Numbered from the stretch's first letter, positions 1-9,785 are shown. The stretch: 64,000 nt of DNA from Nostoc sp. UHCC 0926 (GCF_028623165.1 NZ_CP117768.1:4774001-4838000); one strand, 5' to 3'. Program-made: numbers and translations. The notes: generated by a model not told the origin, from the letters alone.

Positions 1-629
1 TTTTTTTTAGCTACCTCAAATTGAACTGTATCTGTCTTGCTCCACGGTAGCAATTTGCTATCCAATGCAGGGATGAAGTCACGCAGTTTAGCATCTGGAT
101 GATCGTTGATTGCATTTTTATATATCAATGGAACAGGACTATTCTCCATCCAGAGTATTTCAACTTCTTCATTGCCTAGCACTTTCCAAGGGCCTACTTT
201 CACACCTGCGGGGATAAAGGAGTAGCAATGCTTGTTTAATTGCCACTCACCTAATTGAATTGCACCCCTGAGTACAAAAATCTCTAAATCGGCAGTAAAG
301 ATGCCAGAAGGTGCTTCAAACGGAGGTGATAAAACTACTTTTGAAGTGGATGCACCACAGTCATGCCATGTTAGCGATCGCCTACTACCAAATGGTACAT
401 TATCTGGCATTCCACTCACTCGCCAACCATGTTCTTCTGGTACGGCATTTGTATCAAAGTATTGGTAGTGGCGAGGTACATACTCTTTGGAGATTGCTGT
501 ACACCTTCCTGATAAGTTCATGCGCCCTCTTCCGTCTCCACCCCAATTCTCTTTTACAGATGCTACATGCAAAAAATCATCAGTTTGGTTTTCTTCTGCG
601 GAATTAAAATTTATATTCTCTTCGCCCAT
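1..629 (-). CDS. Cupin-fold protein, ChrR/DUF4437-like, 3' end cut off by window edge
   Basis: Reading the minus strand from the ATG at 629 gives an uninterrupted frame of 209 codons that runs off the window at base 1. The start is supported by AGGAGA about ten bases upstream. The sequence has the shape of a two-half cupin: a tryptophan- and proline-rich N-terminal half, then a glycine-punctuated beta-strand segment near residues 130-160 (VLRGAIQLGEWQL, then YSFIPAGVKVGPW). This resembles anti-sigma ChrR-like or DUF4437 cupins, which bind small molecules or a metal. No substrate can be named. It lies downstream of, and on the same strand as, the protease/inhibitor genes. Confidence 0.7.
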   Translation of the reverse strand, partial: MGEENINFNSAEENQTDDFLHVASVKENWGGDGRGRMNLSGRCTAISKEYVPRHYQYFDTNAVPEEHGWRVSGMPDNVPFGSRRSLTWHDCGASTSKVVLSPPFEAPSGIFTADLEIFVLRGAIQLGEWQLNKHCYSFIPAGVKVGPWKVLGNEEVEILWMENSPVPLIYKNAINDHPDAKLRDFIPALDSKLLPWSKTDTVQFEVAKK

Positions 630-729
630 GACTTCACACTCTCCTGGTTATATGCTTCTCCTTAGGTATTTAAGTTTATATTGGATTGACTCGATTTTCC
701 TTTAAAAATTCAATTGCTAATTCAGCAAA

Positions 730-1029
730 TTACCTTTTTTGTGCTATTGTTTGTAACCATTCAATTAGGGGTCTTAAGGTTCCTGGCAATGCTGACTCAC
801 TGACAGTCACTGTATGCTGCTTACCGTTATCTTCTACTGTTAACTTATACTGAAAGCGATCGCTCTGGGGATTTGGCGAAGTAATTTGTTCAGGTAGTCT
901 AAATAAATCAGCAGCTTCCACTAGGCAAGAAAGTGTGGCGGCTTCATTTGGCGGGAGAGTGTCTGTATCAACGGTTGTTTTCTTGGTAATCCCAGCAAAG
1001 CCGCCCGTGCGTTCAAAGGATATCCGCAT
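730..1029 (-). CDS. Emfourin-type protealysin inhibitor
   Basis: This 99-aa protein begins MRISFERTGGFAGI and has the basic/glycine N-terminal pattern and the size of emfourin, the small protein inhibitor encoded beside protealysin-like M4 proteases. I chose the ATG at 1029 over one 32 codons upstream because GGAGAG sits just before it and the family starts with this motif. The gene is 182 bp downstream of the M4 protease gene on the same strand, which is the arrangement known for protealysin-emfourin pairs. The likely role is to block the protease inside the cell. The family call rests on the N-terminal pattern plus context. Confidence 0.75.
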   Translation of the reverse strand: MRISFERTGGFAGITKKTTVDTDTLPPNEAATLSCLVEAADLFRLPEQITSPNPQSDRFQYKLTVEDNGKQHTVTVSESALPGTLRPLIEWLQTIAQKR

Positions 1030-1185
1030 TTTTTTGCTCTCCGTTGTGCTACTTAGTTGGGAGAAATACAAAGACTGGGAAATGATAGTTTTCACCTCCC
1101 AGTTTAGCAACAACAAACAACACATCTAAAAGTAAAGTCAGGAGTTAAGAGTTAAGAGTTAAGAAAAAACTCCTAACTCCTGTAC

Positions 1186-1205
1186 AGACGCGATTAATCG
1201 CGTCT
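1186..1205. repeat. 20-bp perfect palindrome AGACGCGATTAATCGCGTCT
   Basis: This palindrome lies between the M4 protease and inhibitor genes and is flanked by GTTAAGAGTTAAGAGTT repeats. The same 20-mer occurs twice more in the window, at 39233-39252 and 39264-39283, again beside TAACTCCTAACTCC sequence. It looks like a dispersed extragenic palindromic repeat. Confidence 0.85.
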
Positions 1206-1211
1206 CTACTC

Positions 1212-2297
1212 CTAACTCTTAATAACTCCCACCTTTTGCCAAGCGCTCTGCACAGCTTTCTGCTCATTACTCCCATCACCGTAGAGTTCGCCAGCAACTT
1301 GAATGGTGACGTTGGCAGCTTTTTTAAAATCTGCTTTGGCACTCAGGCGATCGCGTAAAGATATGTACCATATTTTACCAACTGTTTCCCAGGCATAGCC
1401 TCCAATTTCCACAGCCGCTAGATAAAAAGCATAGTTAGGAATTCCTGAGTTGATATGCACCCCGCCGTTATCATCAGAACCAGTATATTTATCTTTCACA
1501 TGGGCTGGTTGCGGATCTTTACCCAGTACTGGATCATCGTATGCTGTTCCCGGTGCTTTCATTGAGCGCAGAGCAATACCTTTGACAGTGGGTGCCAAAA
1601 GACCTTCGCCAATCAGCCAATCAGCCTCTTGTGCAGTTTGATTTTTGGTCTTTTGTTTCACGAGGGAACCGAAGATATCAGAAAAGGATTCATTCAGTGC
1701 CCCTGGTTCGCCATAATATTGTAAACCCGCTTCATGCTGGGTTACACCATGAGTTAGCTCATGCCCAATCACATCAATTGACTTCGTGAAGCCTTGAAAC
1801 AGTTCTCCGTCCCCATCACCATAAACCATTTGGTCACCGTTCCAAAAGGCGTTGTCATATTTGACGCCATAATGCACAGTGGAGTCTAAACGCAGTCCCT
1901 TGTCATCAATCGAATTGCGATCGAATATCTCATGAAACAAGTCATAAGTAGCACCAGCAGCATCATAGGCTTCATTCACTGCTGGATCACTGCTAGGAGG
2001 ATCGCCCTCAGCACGCACCAATGTGCCGGGGAGTTGCTGCCCATTTTTAACATCGTAAATAGTGCGGCGCTTCTCACCCGGAGAAGGTGCAAATGAAACA
2101 TTACCTATGACATTTCTCCGTCCCAGAAATTGTGCCGAAACATTTAATGTATGAAAAGCCCAACTCCGCTGCTGGGGGTTGCCATTCACTGCCACATTTT
2201 CCAGCATGTGGGGCGGAACAATACAACAAATCGGGCACCTAGAGGCAAGTGGATGCTCATATTTAAACCCGGCTGATTTCTTTTTATTTCGAGCCAT
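1212..2297 (-). CDS. M4-family (thermolysin/protealysin-like) metalloprotease
   Basis: This 361-aa zinc endopeptidase has the HELTH zinc motif (in DVIGHELTHGVTQHEAG) and the downstream glutamate ligand in ALNESFSD. The C-terminal active-site region includes GGVHINSGIPN. The start at 2297 is preceded by AGGAGA, and a longer upstream reading frame looks non-coding. There is no obvious signal peptide and the propeptide is short (about 60 residues), as in protealysin, so the enzyme may stay in the cytoplasm until released. A cysteine-rich stretch near residue 25 (CPICCIVPPHML) is the conserved propeptide start seen in this subgroup. It is likely co-transcribed with the emfourin-type inhibitor downstream. 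Confidence 0.93.
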   Translation of the reverse strand: MARNKKKSAGFKYEHPLASRCPICCIVPPHMLENVAVNGNPQQRSWAFHTLNVSAQFLGRRNVIGNVSFAPSPGEKRRTIYDVKNGQQLPGTLVRAEGDPPSSDPAVNEAYDAAGATYDLFHEIFDRNSIDDKGLRLDSTVHYGVKYDNAFWNGDQMVYGDGDGELFQGFTKSIDVIGHELTHGVTQHEAGLQYYGEPGALNESFSDIFGSLVKQKTKNQTAQEADWLIGEGLLAPTVKGIALRSMKAPGTAYDDPVLGKDPQPAHVKDKYTGSDDNGGVHINSGIPNYAFYLAAVEIGGYAWETVGKIWYISLRDRLSAKADFKKAANVTIQVAGELYGDGSNEQKAVQSAWQKVGVIKS

Positions 2298-2713
2298 CCA
2301 AGATATTCTCCTTTTGAAACTAAGTGATGGCAAAGAGTGGCTTTCACTGCACTGGAGAAAAGAGCAGAAAAACGAATGCAAATCGCGTCTCCCTGGTTTC
2401 TTTTCTGAAGAAAATTCTCTTCTTTGTATTTTCGGATAAGTCTGTGGAGGATTGATAGTACCCTCACGGGTACTTCTGATGTGTAAATATTGCATCAAAA
2501 TACAAGGACAGCCTCGATACCGGAAGTTTCAGCCAAAATCCTTGCATGAGTTAGCAAGACCTCCTTTACAGACCCAACGCATTTATATATTAGTTCTGAT
2601 CAAGGGAAATAATCTTATTTATTGCTGTTTTGTTACCATAAGGTTGCTAATATCTATAAATACCCATTAGGGACAGGTAAATCCCAAATCCAGACATCCA
2701 AAACCTCAAATTT

Positions 2714-3454
2714 TCATAGCCAGCCACCAAACACCGCCAGACCATAATATTTCCAAGGCACTGCAACTATCTTAAATCCAGCTTTGGTCAACATTTCTAA
2801 ATGAGCATCCAAGGTAGCTACCTGGTCTTGACTGGAGTAACCTTGGGTAGTACTAGTGCCACGTTTAGCGCGAATCTCTGTTAAACTAATTCCCTGTTGG
2901 ACTGCCCATTCCTCTCGTGCCGCTTTGTAAACTTCTGCTAAGGCTGGTGATTCTGGTAAAGTAGGATCTGCATTCCAAAAACAGCCGTCTTTACTGAGGC
3001 TAGCAGCAATTCGCTCAAATAACTTCAATTTCATCTCATCCTGAAGATGATGGATTGCCAAAGATGAGACACAGGCATCAAATTCGCTACCAATATCTAA
3101 CTTCTCTGGATTATTTGCCCAATCGCCAAAGTCTGCTTGTGTACCAGCCCACCGTTGTTGATATCCTGCTGCTGTGATTTTATCTTGGGCAAATTGCAGC
3201 ATTCGAGGTGAGTAATCTAGGGCAATTATTTGGGCATCTGGACAGCGGTTGAGTATCTTGATACTAAGTTCCGCTGTACCACAACCTAATTCTAAAATAC
3301 GCCGACTTGGGGAAAGTAGACAACGGGTAATCACCTCCAACATCTCATCGTATCTAGGTAACAGTTGGCGAATACCAGTGTCAAAATCAGCAGTGTTGGC
3401 AAATACCTCTCCGGGAAATACCTGTTGCATGGGGATCAGAACAAATAGACACAT
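2714..3454 (-). CDS. Class I SAM-dependent methyltransferase
   Basis: This 246-aa protein has the SAM-binding motif I ILELGCGTAELS at about residues 52-63, followed by an acidic motif II region (IIALDYSPRML) and the SSLAIHHL segment typical of class I methyltransferases of the UbiE/Methyltransf_25 type. The substrate cannot be told from sequence. The start could be 3454 or the internal ATG at 3430 (MQQVFPGEVF); neither has a clear ribosome site. It stands alone, with 200 bp or more on either side. Confidence 0.85.
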   Translation of the reverse strand: MCLFVLIPMQQVFPGEVFANTADFDTGIRQLLPRYDEMLEVITRCLLSPSRRILELGCGTAELSIKILNRCPDAQIIALDYSPRMLQFAQDKITAAGYQQRWAGTQADFGDWANNPEKLDIGSEFDACVSSLAIHHLQDEMKLKLFERIAASLSKDGCFWNADPTLPESPALAEVYKAAREEWAVQQGISLTEIRAKRGTSTTQGYSSQDQVATLDAHLEMLTKAGFKIVAVPWKYYGLAVFGGWL

Positions 3455-4393
3455 TAATCAATATTAATCATCCATCATTACTGAGATCCGCGCTACATCG
3501 TAGGAGCAACTTTTAGTATTAAAAAATATTCACTTAATATACTTTTGGCAGAATACATATATCACATTTTATGTTATATACCAGCAAGTTATCTCTCAAT
3601 TTAAGCTGAAATCCCATGATTTTGAACGAAAAAGCTAATTTAACTCTTTTTTAAGATTTGTAAAGATAAAATGGATCATGTATTGAGTTAAACTGATATG
3701 TATAATTAGTAACTCTGATAAATTAAAATTTTTGGTTTTCAAAAGTAACTAACTTTGGTATATTAAATACTGAACAGAAAGTTAACTGAATCAAATTAGA
3801 AGTCCACTAGCATTCTGGGTAAAACAGAGTGTAGCAAGTTTAGCGATAAAAGGTTCGAGACTAATGCTAAAAAACAGCGAACTGAAGGTTAATCAGGGCT
3901 GTAATCTCAAATGGAAGCCCGGAGATAAACTATTTATCCAGTTTTCTCTATTAGAAATTTTGCGAATTAAAACAGTTGTCAAACCTCTATATCTATAGAT
4001 GGATATAACATAGTTCATCGTGAAGTTAATCTGCATTCAGGTGAATTTACTAGAAGTCAATACTGGAGTTAATCTAAATAAAGGTTAACTTGCTGAATTT
4101 AGGTCAACAATCCCAAAAGAGCGCAAGTGTCATGCCTATATTTTTGAATGGGACTAGTTGATTAGTCTTGAGGCAACCTCGAATAAGACGTTAACAAAAA
4201 TTTAGCTAAGTAACGGTGTTAGTTAGTAACATCGTTTGCTAATAGTAATAAGCTTTTATTGAGAAAGCTTGCTTTAGGGTGGCGGAAGTTTTCGGTATCC
4301 ATAAGCCTAATTTGTTATTGCCCCACATCAGGGTGAATCTAAAATTTTGCCAGAATTTTCACAAATTTTTCAATCAGATCAAGGTTAACAGCA
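3455..4393. other. 939-bp AT-rich gene-free stretch upstream of mysA
   Basis: No open frame of useful length is seen on either strand. The region is AT-rich and must contain the promoters of the divergent methyltransferase and mysA genes. I could not assign specific promoter boxes. Its length is unusual and would allow a long 5' leader or distal control of the sunscreen genes. Confidence 0.5.
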
Positions 4394-5626
4394 ATGAATA
4401 ATGTTCAAGCATCGTTTCAAGCAACGGAAGCTGAATTTCGCGTGGAAGGTTACGAAAAAATTGAGTTTAGTCTTGTCTATGTCAACGGTGCATTTGATAT
4501 CAATAACAGAGAAATTGCAGACAGCTATAAAAAATTTGGTCGCTGTCTGACTGTGATTGATGCGAATGTCAATCGACTATATGGGAAGCAAATCAAGTCA
4601 TATTTTAGACACTATGACATCGATGTAACTGTAGTTCCGATTGTGATTACCGAGCCTACTAAAACCCTTGCAACCTTTGAAAAAATTATTGATGCTTTTT
4701 CTGACTTTGGCTTAATCCGCAAGGAACCAGTGTTAGTAGTGGGTGGTGGTTTAATCACTGATGTAGCTGGGTTTGCGTGTGCTGCTTACCGTCGCAAGAG
4801 TAACTACATTCGCGTTCCTACCACACTGATTGGTTTGATTGATGCAGGTGTGGCGATTAAGGTTGCAGTCAACCATCACAAGTTTAAAAATCGCTTGGGT
4901 GCATATCATGCTCCTTTGAAAGTTATCCTTGATTTTTCCTTTTTACAAACATTACCAACGGCTCAAGTTCGGAATGGGATGGCAGAGTTAGTCAAAATTG
5001 CTGTTGTTGCTAACTCTGAAGTCTTTGAATTGCTGGATGAGTATGGCGAAGAACTGCTTTCCACTCACTTTGGATATGTGAATGGCACAAGTGAACTGAA
5101 AGCGATCGCTCACAAACTCAATTACGAGGCAATTAAAACTATGCTGGAGTTAGAAACTCCTAACTTGCATGAATTAGACCTTGATCGCGTCATTGCCTAC
5201 GGTCATACTTGGAGTCCGACCTTAGAATTAGCTCCGATGATACCCCTGTATCACGGTCATGCAGTCAATATAGACATGGCTTTATCTGCAACCATTGCAG
5301 CAAGACGTGGCTACATTACACCTGGGGAACGCGATCGCATTCTAAGCTTGATGAATCGTATAGGTTTATCAATCGATCATCCTCTACTAGATGGGGATTT
5401 GCTCTGGTATGCTACCCAGTGTATTAGCTTGACGCGAGATGGCAAACAACGCGCAGCTATGCCGAAACCCATTGGTGAGTGCTTCTTTGTCAACGATTTT
5501 ACCCGTGAAGAATTAGATGCAGCCTTAGCTGAACACAAAAATCTGTGTGCTACATACCCTCGTGGTGGAGATGGGATTGACGCTTACATAGAAACTCAAG
5601 AAGAATCCAAACTATTGGGAGTGTGA
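4394..5626 (+). CDS. mysA: Demethyl-4-deoxygadusol synthase (sugar phosphate cyclase), MysA
   Basis: This 410-aa protein belongs to the dehydroquinate-synthase-like sugar phosphate cyclases. It shows the NAD-binding/glycine motif [20 protein letters not shown] (around residues 115-134), the K/N-rich metal-site region [19 protein letters not shown] and [11 protein letters not shown]. Gene order with an O-methyltransferase and an ATP-grasp enzyme identifies it as the MAA-pathway enzyme, which converts sedoheptulose 7-phosphate to demethyl-4-deoxygadusol, rather than 2-epi-5-epi-valiolone synthase. The ATG is preceded by AAGG. mysB follows after 4 bp, so the two are one transcription unit. Confidence 0.95.
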   Translation: MNNVQASFQATEAEFRVEGYEKIEFSLVYVNGAFDINNREIADSYKKFGRCLTVIDANVNRLYGKQIKSYFRHYDIDVTVVPIVITEPTKTLATFEKIIDAFSDFGLIRKEPVLVVGGGLITDVAGFACAAYRRKSNYIRVPTTLIGLIDAGVAIKVAVNHHKFKNRLGAYHAPLKVILDFSFLQTLPTAQVRNGMAELVKIAVVANSEVFELLDEYGEELLSTHFGYVNGTSELKAIAHKLNYEAIKTMLELETPNLHELDLDRVIAYGHTWSPTLELAPMIPLYHGHAVNIDMALSATIAARRGYITPGERDRILSLMNRIGLSIDHPLLDGDLLWYATQCISLTRDGKQRAAMPKPIGECFFVNDFTREELDAALAEHKNLCATYPRGGDGIDAYIETQEESKLLGV

Positions 5627-5630
5627 AAAC

Positions 5631-6464
5631 ATGACCAGTATTTTAGGACGAGATACCGCTAGACCGATAACGCCACACAGCATTCTGGTGGCGCAGCTAC
5701 AGAAAACCCTCAGAATAGCAGAGGAAAGTAATATCCCTTTAGAGATATTGACATCTCTGCGCCAAGGGTTGCAATTGGCGGCGGGTTTAGATCCTTACCT
5801 GGATGATTGCACTACCCCCGAATCGGCAGCATTGACAGCACTAGCGCAGAAAACCAGCAAAGAAGACTGGAGTAAACGCTTTAGTGATGGTGAAACAGTG
5901 CGTCAACTAGAGCAGGAAATGCTCTCAGGACATCTTGAAGGACAGACACTGAAGATGTTTGTGCATATGACCAAGGCCAAAACCATCTTAGAAGTGGGAA
6001 TGTTCACAGGATATTCAGCTTTGGCGATGGCGGAAGCATTACCAGATGATGGACGACTGATTGCTTGTGAGGTAGATTCTTATGTTGCCGAATTTGCTCA
6101 AACTTGCTTTCAGGAGTCTCCCCACGGCGACAAGATTGTTGTAGAAGTGGCACCCGCTCTACAAACACTCCACAAGCTGGCGGCGGCACAAGAATCATTT
6201 GATCTGATCTTCATTGATGCCGATAAAAAGGAGTATGTAGAGTACTTTAAAGTTATTTTGGATACTCACTTACTGGCTACCAACGGGTTAATCTGCGTAG
6301 ATAATACTTTGTTGCAGGGACAAGTTTACCTACCATCTGAACAGCGGACTGCCAATGGCGAGGCGATCGCTCAATTCAACCGCATTGTCACCGCAGATCC
6401 TCGTGTAGAGCAAGTTCTGTTACCCATACGAGATGGTCTGACTTTGATTAGACGCTTAGTGTAA
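5631..6464 (+). CDS. mysB: MAA-pathway O-methyltransferase, MysB
   Basis: This 277-aa methyltransferase of the caffeoyl-CoA/catechol type has SAM motif TILEVGMFTGYSALAMAEAL (about residues 120-140), acidic ACEVDS and the metal-site FIDADKKEY. In this pathway it methylates demethyl-4-deoxygadusol to 4-deoxygadusol. GGAGTG precedes the ATG, which starts 4 bp after mysA, so translation is probably coupled. The frame ends just before a repeat-rich gap that separates it from mysC. Confidence 0.94.
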   Translation: MTSILGRDTARPITPHSILVAQLQKTLRIAEESNIPLEILTSLRQGLQLAAGLDPYLDDCTTPESAALTALAQKTSKEDWSKRFSDGETVRQLEQEMLSGHLEGQTLKMFVHMTKAKTILEVGMFTGYSALAMAEALPDDGRLIACEVDSYVAEFAQTCFQESPHGDKIVVEVAPALQTLHKLAAAQESFDLIFIDADKKEYVEYFKVILDTHLLATNGLICVDNTLLQGQVYLPSEQRTANGEAIAQFNRIVTADPRVEQVLLPIRDGLTLIRRLV

Positions 6465-6550
6465 GAGGTGCAGAAAATTCGGGTAGTTCTCAATTCAAGG
6501 CATCACAAAAAGGCGATTTTATAGCGGTTCTCATTTGGATGCAATATCCA

Positions 6551-6980
6551 ATAGGGGCGTACAGTGTCAACCTAGAGCTAGGGCGAATAGAATTCGCGGC
6601 TACACAAACTCTCCTTTGCGGAGCGGACTAATGAAAAATTGAGGGTTTGAAACCCACCCAGGTGGGTAAAATTTGTGTAGACGCGGTTTCTAAGCGCCGA
6701 TTTAATGTCAACCTAGAGCTAGGGCGAATGGAATTCGTGGCTACACAAACTCTCCTCCGCCTCCGTGGACTAAGGAAAAATTGAGGGTTTGAAACCCAGG
6801 GAGGTGGGTAAAGCTTGTGTAGACGAGCCAGTGCGTTGGGGCGGCTCTGCCGACTTGTTCACGTAGCATCTCCCCTTCTCCCTTTGGGAGAGGCTAGCGC
6901 CAAGGGAGAAGCAACTGCCGTGCGGTTTCTAACCGCCGTAACGTTGAATTGACACCAATGTACAGTTGTACGCCCCTACA
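6551..6980. repeat. Composite palindromic repeat element between mysB and mysC
   Basis: Two direct copies of a roughly 120-bp unit start at 6565 and 6706. Each begins TGTCAACCTAGAGCTAGGGC and contains TTGAGGGTTTGAAACCC and GTGTAGACG. A further palindromic block follows at 6825-6925. The whole is framed by inverted ends AGGGGCGTACA(..)GTGTCAA on the left and TTGACACC(..)TGTACGCCCCT on the right. A similar right end, TTGACACCAATGCACA, occurs at 62149-62164, and the 6825-6860 block recurs at 45404-45439. It looks like a non-coding dispersed or MITE-like element inserted in the mys operon. Confidence 0.7.
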
Positions 6981-7012
6981 AAAGACCGCATTCCACGCAA
7001 AGGAATAAAATT

Positions 7013-8410
7013 ATGGCCCAATCAGTTTCTTTATCTGTTCCTGAATCCACAACGCCATTAAAGGGTGTGAGGATAAAAATAGTAGTTCTATTTAAGACCC
7101 TTGCTACTCTAGCACTATTGCTGATAGCCTTGCCTATCAACGGTTTTGTAGTTTTACTATCCCTGCTGTGGGGCATTGTGCGTCGCCCGTTTACAAAAAA
7201 ACCTGGCTTTGCTGCTCATCCTCAGAATATCTTGGTGAGTGGCGGCAAAATGACCAAAGCATTGCAACTTGCCCGTTCCTTCCATGCAGCAGGACACAGA
7301 GTTATTCTGATTGAAGGTCACAAATACTGGCTATCTGGGCATAGATTCTCAAATGCTGTGAGTCGTTTTTATACGGTTCCTACACCACAAGACGACCTAG
7401 AAGGCTACACCCAGGCGCTATTGGAAATTGTCAAACAAGAAAAGATTGACGTTTATGTACCCGTATGCAGCCCTGTAGCTAGTTATTACGACTCTTTGGC
7501 AAAGTCTGCACTATCAGAATACTGTGAGGTTTTCCACTTCGATGCTGATATAACCAAGATGCTGGATGATAAATTTGCCTTTACCGATCAGGCGCGATCG
7601 CTTGGTTTATCTGTTCCCAAGTCTTTTAAAATCATCGATCCTGAGCAAGTTATCAATTTCGATTTTAGTAAAGAAACGCGTAAATATATTCTTAAAAGTA
7701 TTTCTTACGACTCAGTTCGCCGCTTAAATTTAACCAAACTTCCCTGTGATACCCCTGAAGAAACAGCAGCATTTGTCAAGAGTTTACCCATCAGCCCAGA
7801 AAAACCTTGGATTATGCAAGAATTTATTCCTGGTAAAGAATTATGCACCCATAGCACGGTGCGGGATGGAGAATTAAGGTTGCATTGCTGCTCAAATTCT
7901 TCTGCATTTCAGATTAACTACGAAAATGTCGAAAATCCCCAAATTCGGGAATGGGTGCAACACTTCGTCAAAAGTTTGGGGCTGACTGGACAAGTGTCTC
8001 TTGACCTTATTCAAGCTGAAGATGGTACGGCATACGCCATTGAATGTAATCCTCGCACCCATTCGGCAATTACAATGTTCTACAATCACCCAGGTGTTGC
8101 AGAAGCCTATCTTGGTAAAACTCCTCTACCTGCACCCCTAGAACCATTAACTAATAGCAAGCCTACTTACTGGATATATCACGAAATCTGGCGATTGACT
8201 GGGATTCGTTCTGGGAAACAATTGCAAACTTGGTTGAAGAACTTAGTCCGAGGCACAGATGCCGTCTATCGCATGGATGATCCTTTACCATTTTTAACTT
8301 TGCACCATTGGCAGATTGCGTTACTTCTGCTAAAAAATCTGCAACAACTCAAAGGCTGGGTAAAGATTGATTTTAATATCGGCAAACTGGTGGAATTAGG
8401 GGGCGACTGA
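7013..8410 (+). CDS. mysC: ATP-grasp ligase MysC (mycosporine-glycine synthase)
   Basis: This 465-aa ATP-grasp enzyme in the MAA pathway joins glycine to 4-deoxygadusol to give mycosporine-glycine. Visible features are a hydrophobic N-terminal segment (about residues 23-60), an ATP-grasp core with YILKSISYDSVRR, the PWIMQEFIPGKELCTHS strand and the metal-binding IECNPRTHSAI. It is separated from mysB by 548 bp of repeats, so it may have its own promoter or depend on read-through. No D-Ala-D-Ala-ligase-like mysD or NRPS-like mysE follows. Instead a tnpB element abuts its 3' end. Confidence 0.94.
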   Translation: MAQSVSLSVPESTTPLKGVRIKIVVLFKTLATLALLLIALPINGFVVLLSLLWGIVRRPFTKKPGFAAHPQNILVSGGKMTKALQLARSFHAAGHRVILIEGHKYWLSGHRFSNAVSRFYTVPTPQDDLEGYTQALLEIVKQEKIDVYVPVCSPVASYYDSLAKSALSEYCEVFHFDADITKMLDDKFAFTDQARSLGLSVPKSFKIIDPEQVINFDFSKETRKYILKSISYDSVRRLNLTKLPCDTPEETAAFVKSLPISPEKPWIMQEFIPGKELCTHSTVRDGELRLHCCSNSSAFQINYENVENPQIREWVQHFVKSLGLTGQVSLDLIQAEDGTAYAIECNPRTHSAITMFYNHPGVAEAYLGKTPLPAPLEPLTNSKPTYWIYHEIWRLTGIRSGKQLQTWLKNLVRGTDAVYRMDDPLPFLTLHHWQIALLLLKNLQQLKGWVKIDFNIGKLVELGGD

Positions 8411-8440
8411 GGGTAGGGAGTTAGGAGTTAGTGACATACT

Positions 8441-8471
8441 CCTACACCGACTCAACGAGAGTCAGTGTAGG
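8441..8471 (-). ncRNA. Terminal hairpin of the IS605-type element; likely 3' end of the TnpB guide (omega) RNA
   Basis: A 13-bp stem (8441-8453 with 8459-8471, one wobble pair, 5-base loop) spans the tnpB stop codon at 8452-8454. IS200/IS605 elements carry such subterminal hairpins, and in TnpB systems the guide RNA overlaps the 3' end of tnpB and runs into the flank. The hairpin is seen directly. Its role in a guide RNA is inferred from the family. Confidence 0.5.
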
Positions 8472-9669
8472 CTTCCAAGACAATCCGGCTATCGCTTAGG
8501 AGGCTCTTGGCTTTAAGTGCGGAATGCCCTACCGCCCTATTTTTTATATTTATCGCTGCATTATGATCACGGTCAAGACTACACCCACAATTAGGGCAGT
8601 CGTGCCAGCGTTCATGCAACTTTTTAGGAACTTTCACACCACAATTAGAACAATCTTGACTTGTACCAGACGCTTTAACTGGGATGACCAACAAACCAGC
8701 GTTTTCGGCTTTGTTTGTCAGTATCGACAGAAAGCTTGACCATCCGGCGTCCGTTACAGACTTTGCCAATCGAGTGCGTGCAAGTCCCTTAATATTCAAG
8801 TCTTCAACCGCTACAACATCATATCTTTTCAACAGATTATTGGCGGTTTTGAAATGAAAATCTTTGCGCTTATCAGCAACCTTTTTATGTTGCTTCCCCA
8901 ATTGTTTAACCGCTTTTTGTCGGCGTTTACTACCTTTCTTGCGACGTGAAACACGCTTTTGGATAAGCCGTAAACGTTTGTGCGCTTTGCGATAGTGTTG
9001 AGGAATAGCAACAGTTTCAGCAGTAGAAGTTGTTAAAAACTCTTTTAAGCCAACATCAATACCTACTATGGAATCTGTGTTAAAATCCTGTTTAATTTCG
9101 GGAACAGTTGCATCTTCTAGGCTGATAGTCAAGTAATAACCATCAGCTTTTTTGGTCACGGAAGCAGTTTTGATTTTAAAGCCATCTGGAATAGGACGAT
9201 GCCAAATAACTTTAACCTTGCCAAACATCGGAAGGTTAATTAAATTACCTTGTAAACACCCATCCTTCATTTGAGGGTAAGTAAAAGTTCTGTAACGGTT
9301 GCGAGGTTTAAACCTTGGTCTACCGCTACGTTTTCCATTACCATCACCCTTCAAAAATCTGTCAAAAGTTACCTTAACTCTTTTAACAATATCCTGTAAA
9401 ACCTGCGAATAAATTTCATCGTACCAAGGATGAGTTTTCTTGAGGTTAGGTAGTGTTTTCTTCTGGCTGTAATAGTCTGGGTTATCGCGTAATTCTGGAA
9501 GGTGACAAACAAGCGGACAAGCGTTGATTGAGCAACGATTCTGTTCATACCAGTTGAATCTGTCAGCCAGCAAGTAATTATATTGGGCACAAAGCATAGA
9601 CAACCATCTATCTATCTCGATTACTTGTTGATTGCTTGGGCGTAGTCTGTACTGGTAAGCTGTCCGCAC
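8452..9669 (-). CDS. tnpB: TnpB (IS200/IS605/IS1341-type RNA-guided nuclease)
   Basis: This is a full-length 405-aa TnpB. It has an N-terminal helix-turn-helix ([15 protein letters not shown]), then a RuvC-like nuclease with GIDVGLKEF (first Asp), [12 protein letters not shown] (Glu) and a C-terminal zinc ribbon CSNCG...CPNCG followed by [10 protein letters not shown] (last Asp). All three catalytic acids are present, so it may be active. No tnpA transposase is beside it, so it is an IS1341-like solo unit. It lies directly behind mysC on the opposite strand, 41 bp from the mysC stop. Confidence 0.95.
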   Translation of the reverse strand: MRTAYQYRLRPSNQQVIEIDRWLSMLCAQYNYLLADRFNWYEQNRCSINACPLVCHLPELRDNPDYYSQKKTLPNLKKTHPWYDEIYSQVLQDIVKRVKVTFDRFLKGDGNGKRSGRPRFKPRNRYRTFTYPQMKDGCLQGNLINLPMFGKVKVIWHRPIPDGFKIKTASVTKKADGYYLTISLEDATVPEIKQDFNTDSIVGIDVGLKEFLTTSTAETVAIPQHYRKAHKRLRLIQKRVSRRKKGSKRRQKAVKQLGKQHKKVADKRKDFHFKTANNLLKRYDVVAVEDLNIKGLARTRLAKSVTDAGWSSFLSILTNKAENAGLLVIPVKASGTSQDCSNCGVKVPKKLHERWHDCPNCGCSLDRDHNAAINIKNRAVGHSALKAKSLLSDSRIVLEAYTDSR

Positions 9670-9681
9670 TTGTTTATCACT

Positions 9682-9785
9682 TCCTTAGCTAATCATTAGC
9701 TAAAAAACTAACTTATACTAAGTTGCCTTCTAATGTATAATTTAAGTTAGCCCTAAGCTTTTTGGCTATTTTTGCGTAAGTCCTA
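9682..9785 (-). mobile_element. Left-end palindromes of the tnpB element
   Basis: Just upstream of tnpB lies the palindrome TTAGCTAATCATTAGCTAA. It is followed by interleaved inverted segments AACTAACTTA...TTTAAGTTAGCCC and by GCGTAAGTCCTAAGC. These are typical of the folded left end of IS605-family elements. The exact boundary is not clear. Confidence 0.45.

Noticed and set aside
311-705. Two plus-strand ORFs at the window start
   Set aside because: They are antisense shadows of the cupin gene, which reads open across the entire segment on the minus strand.
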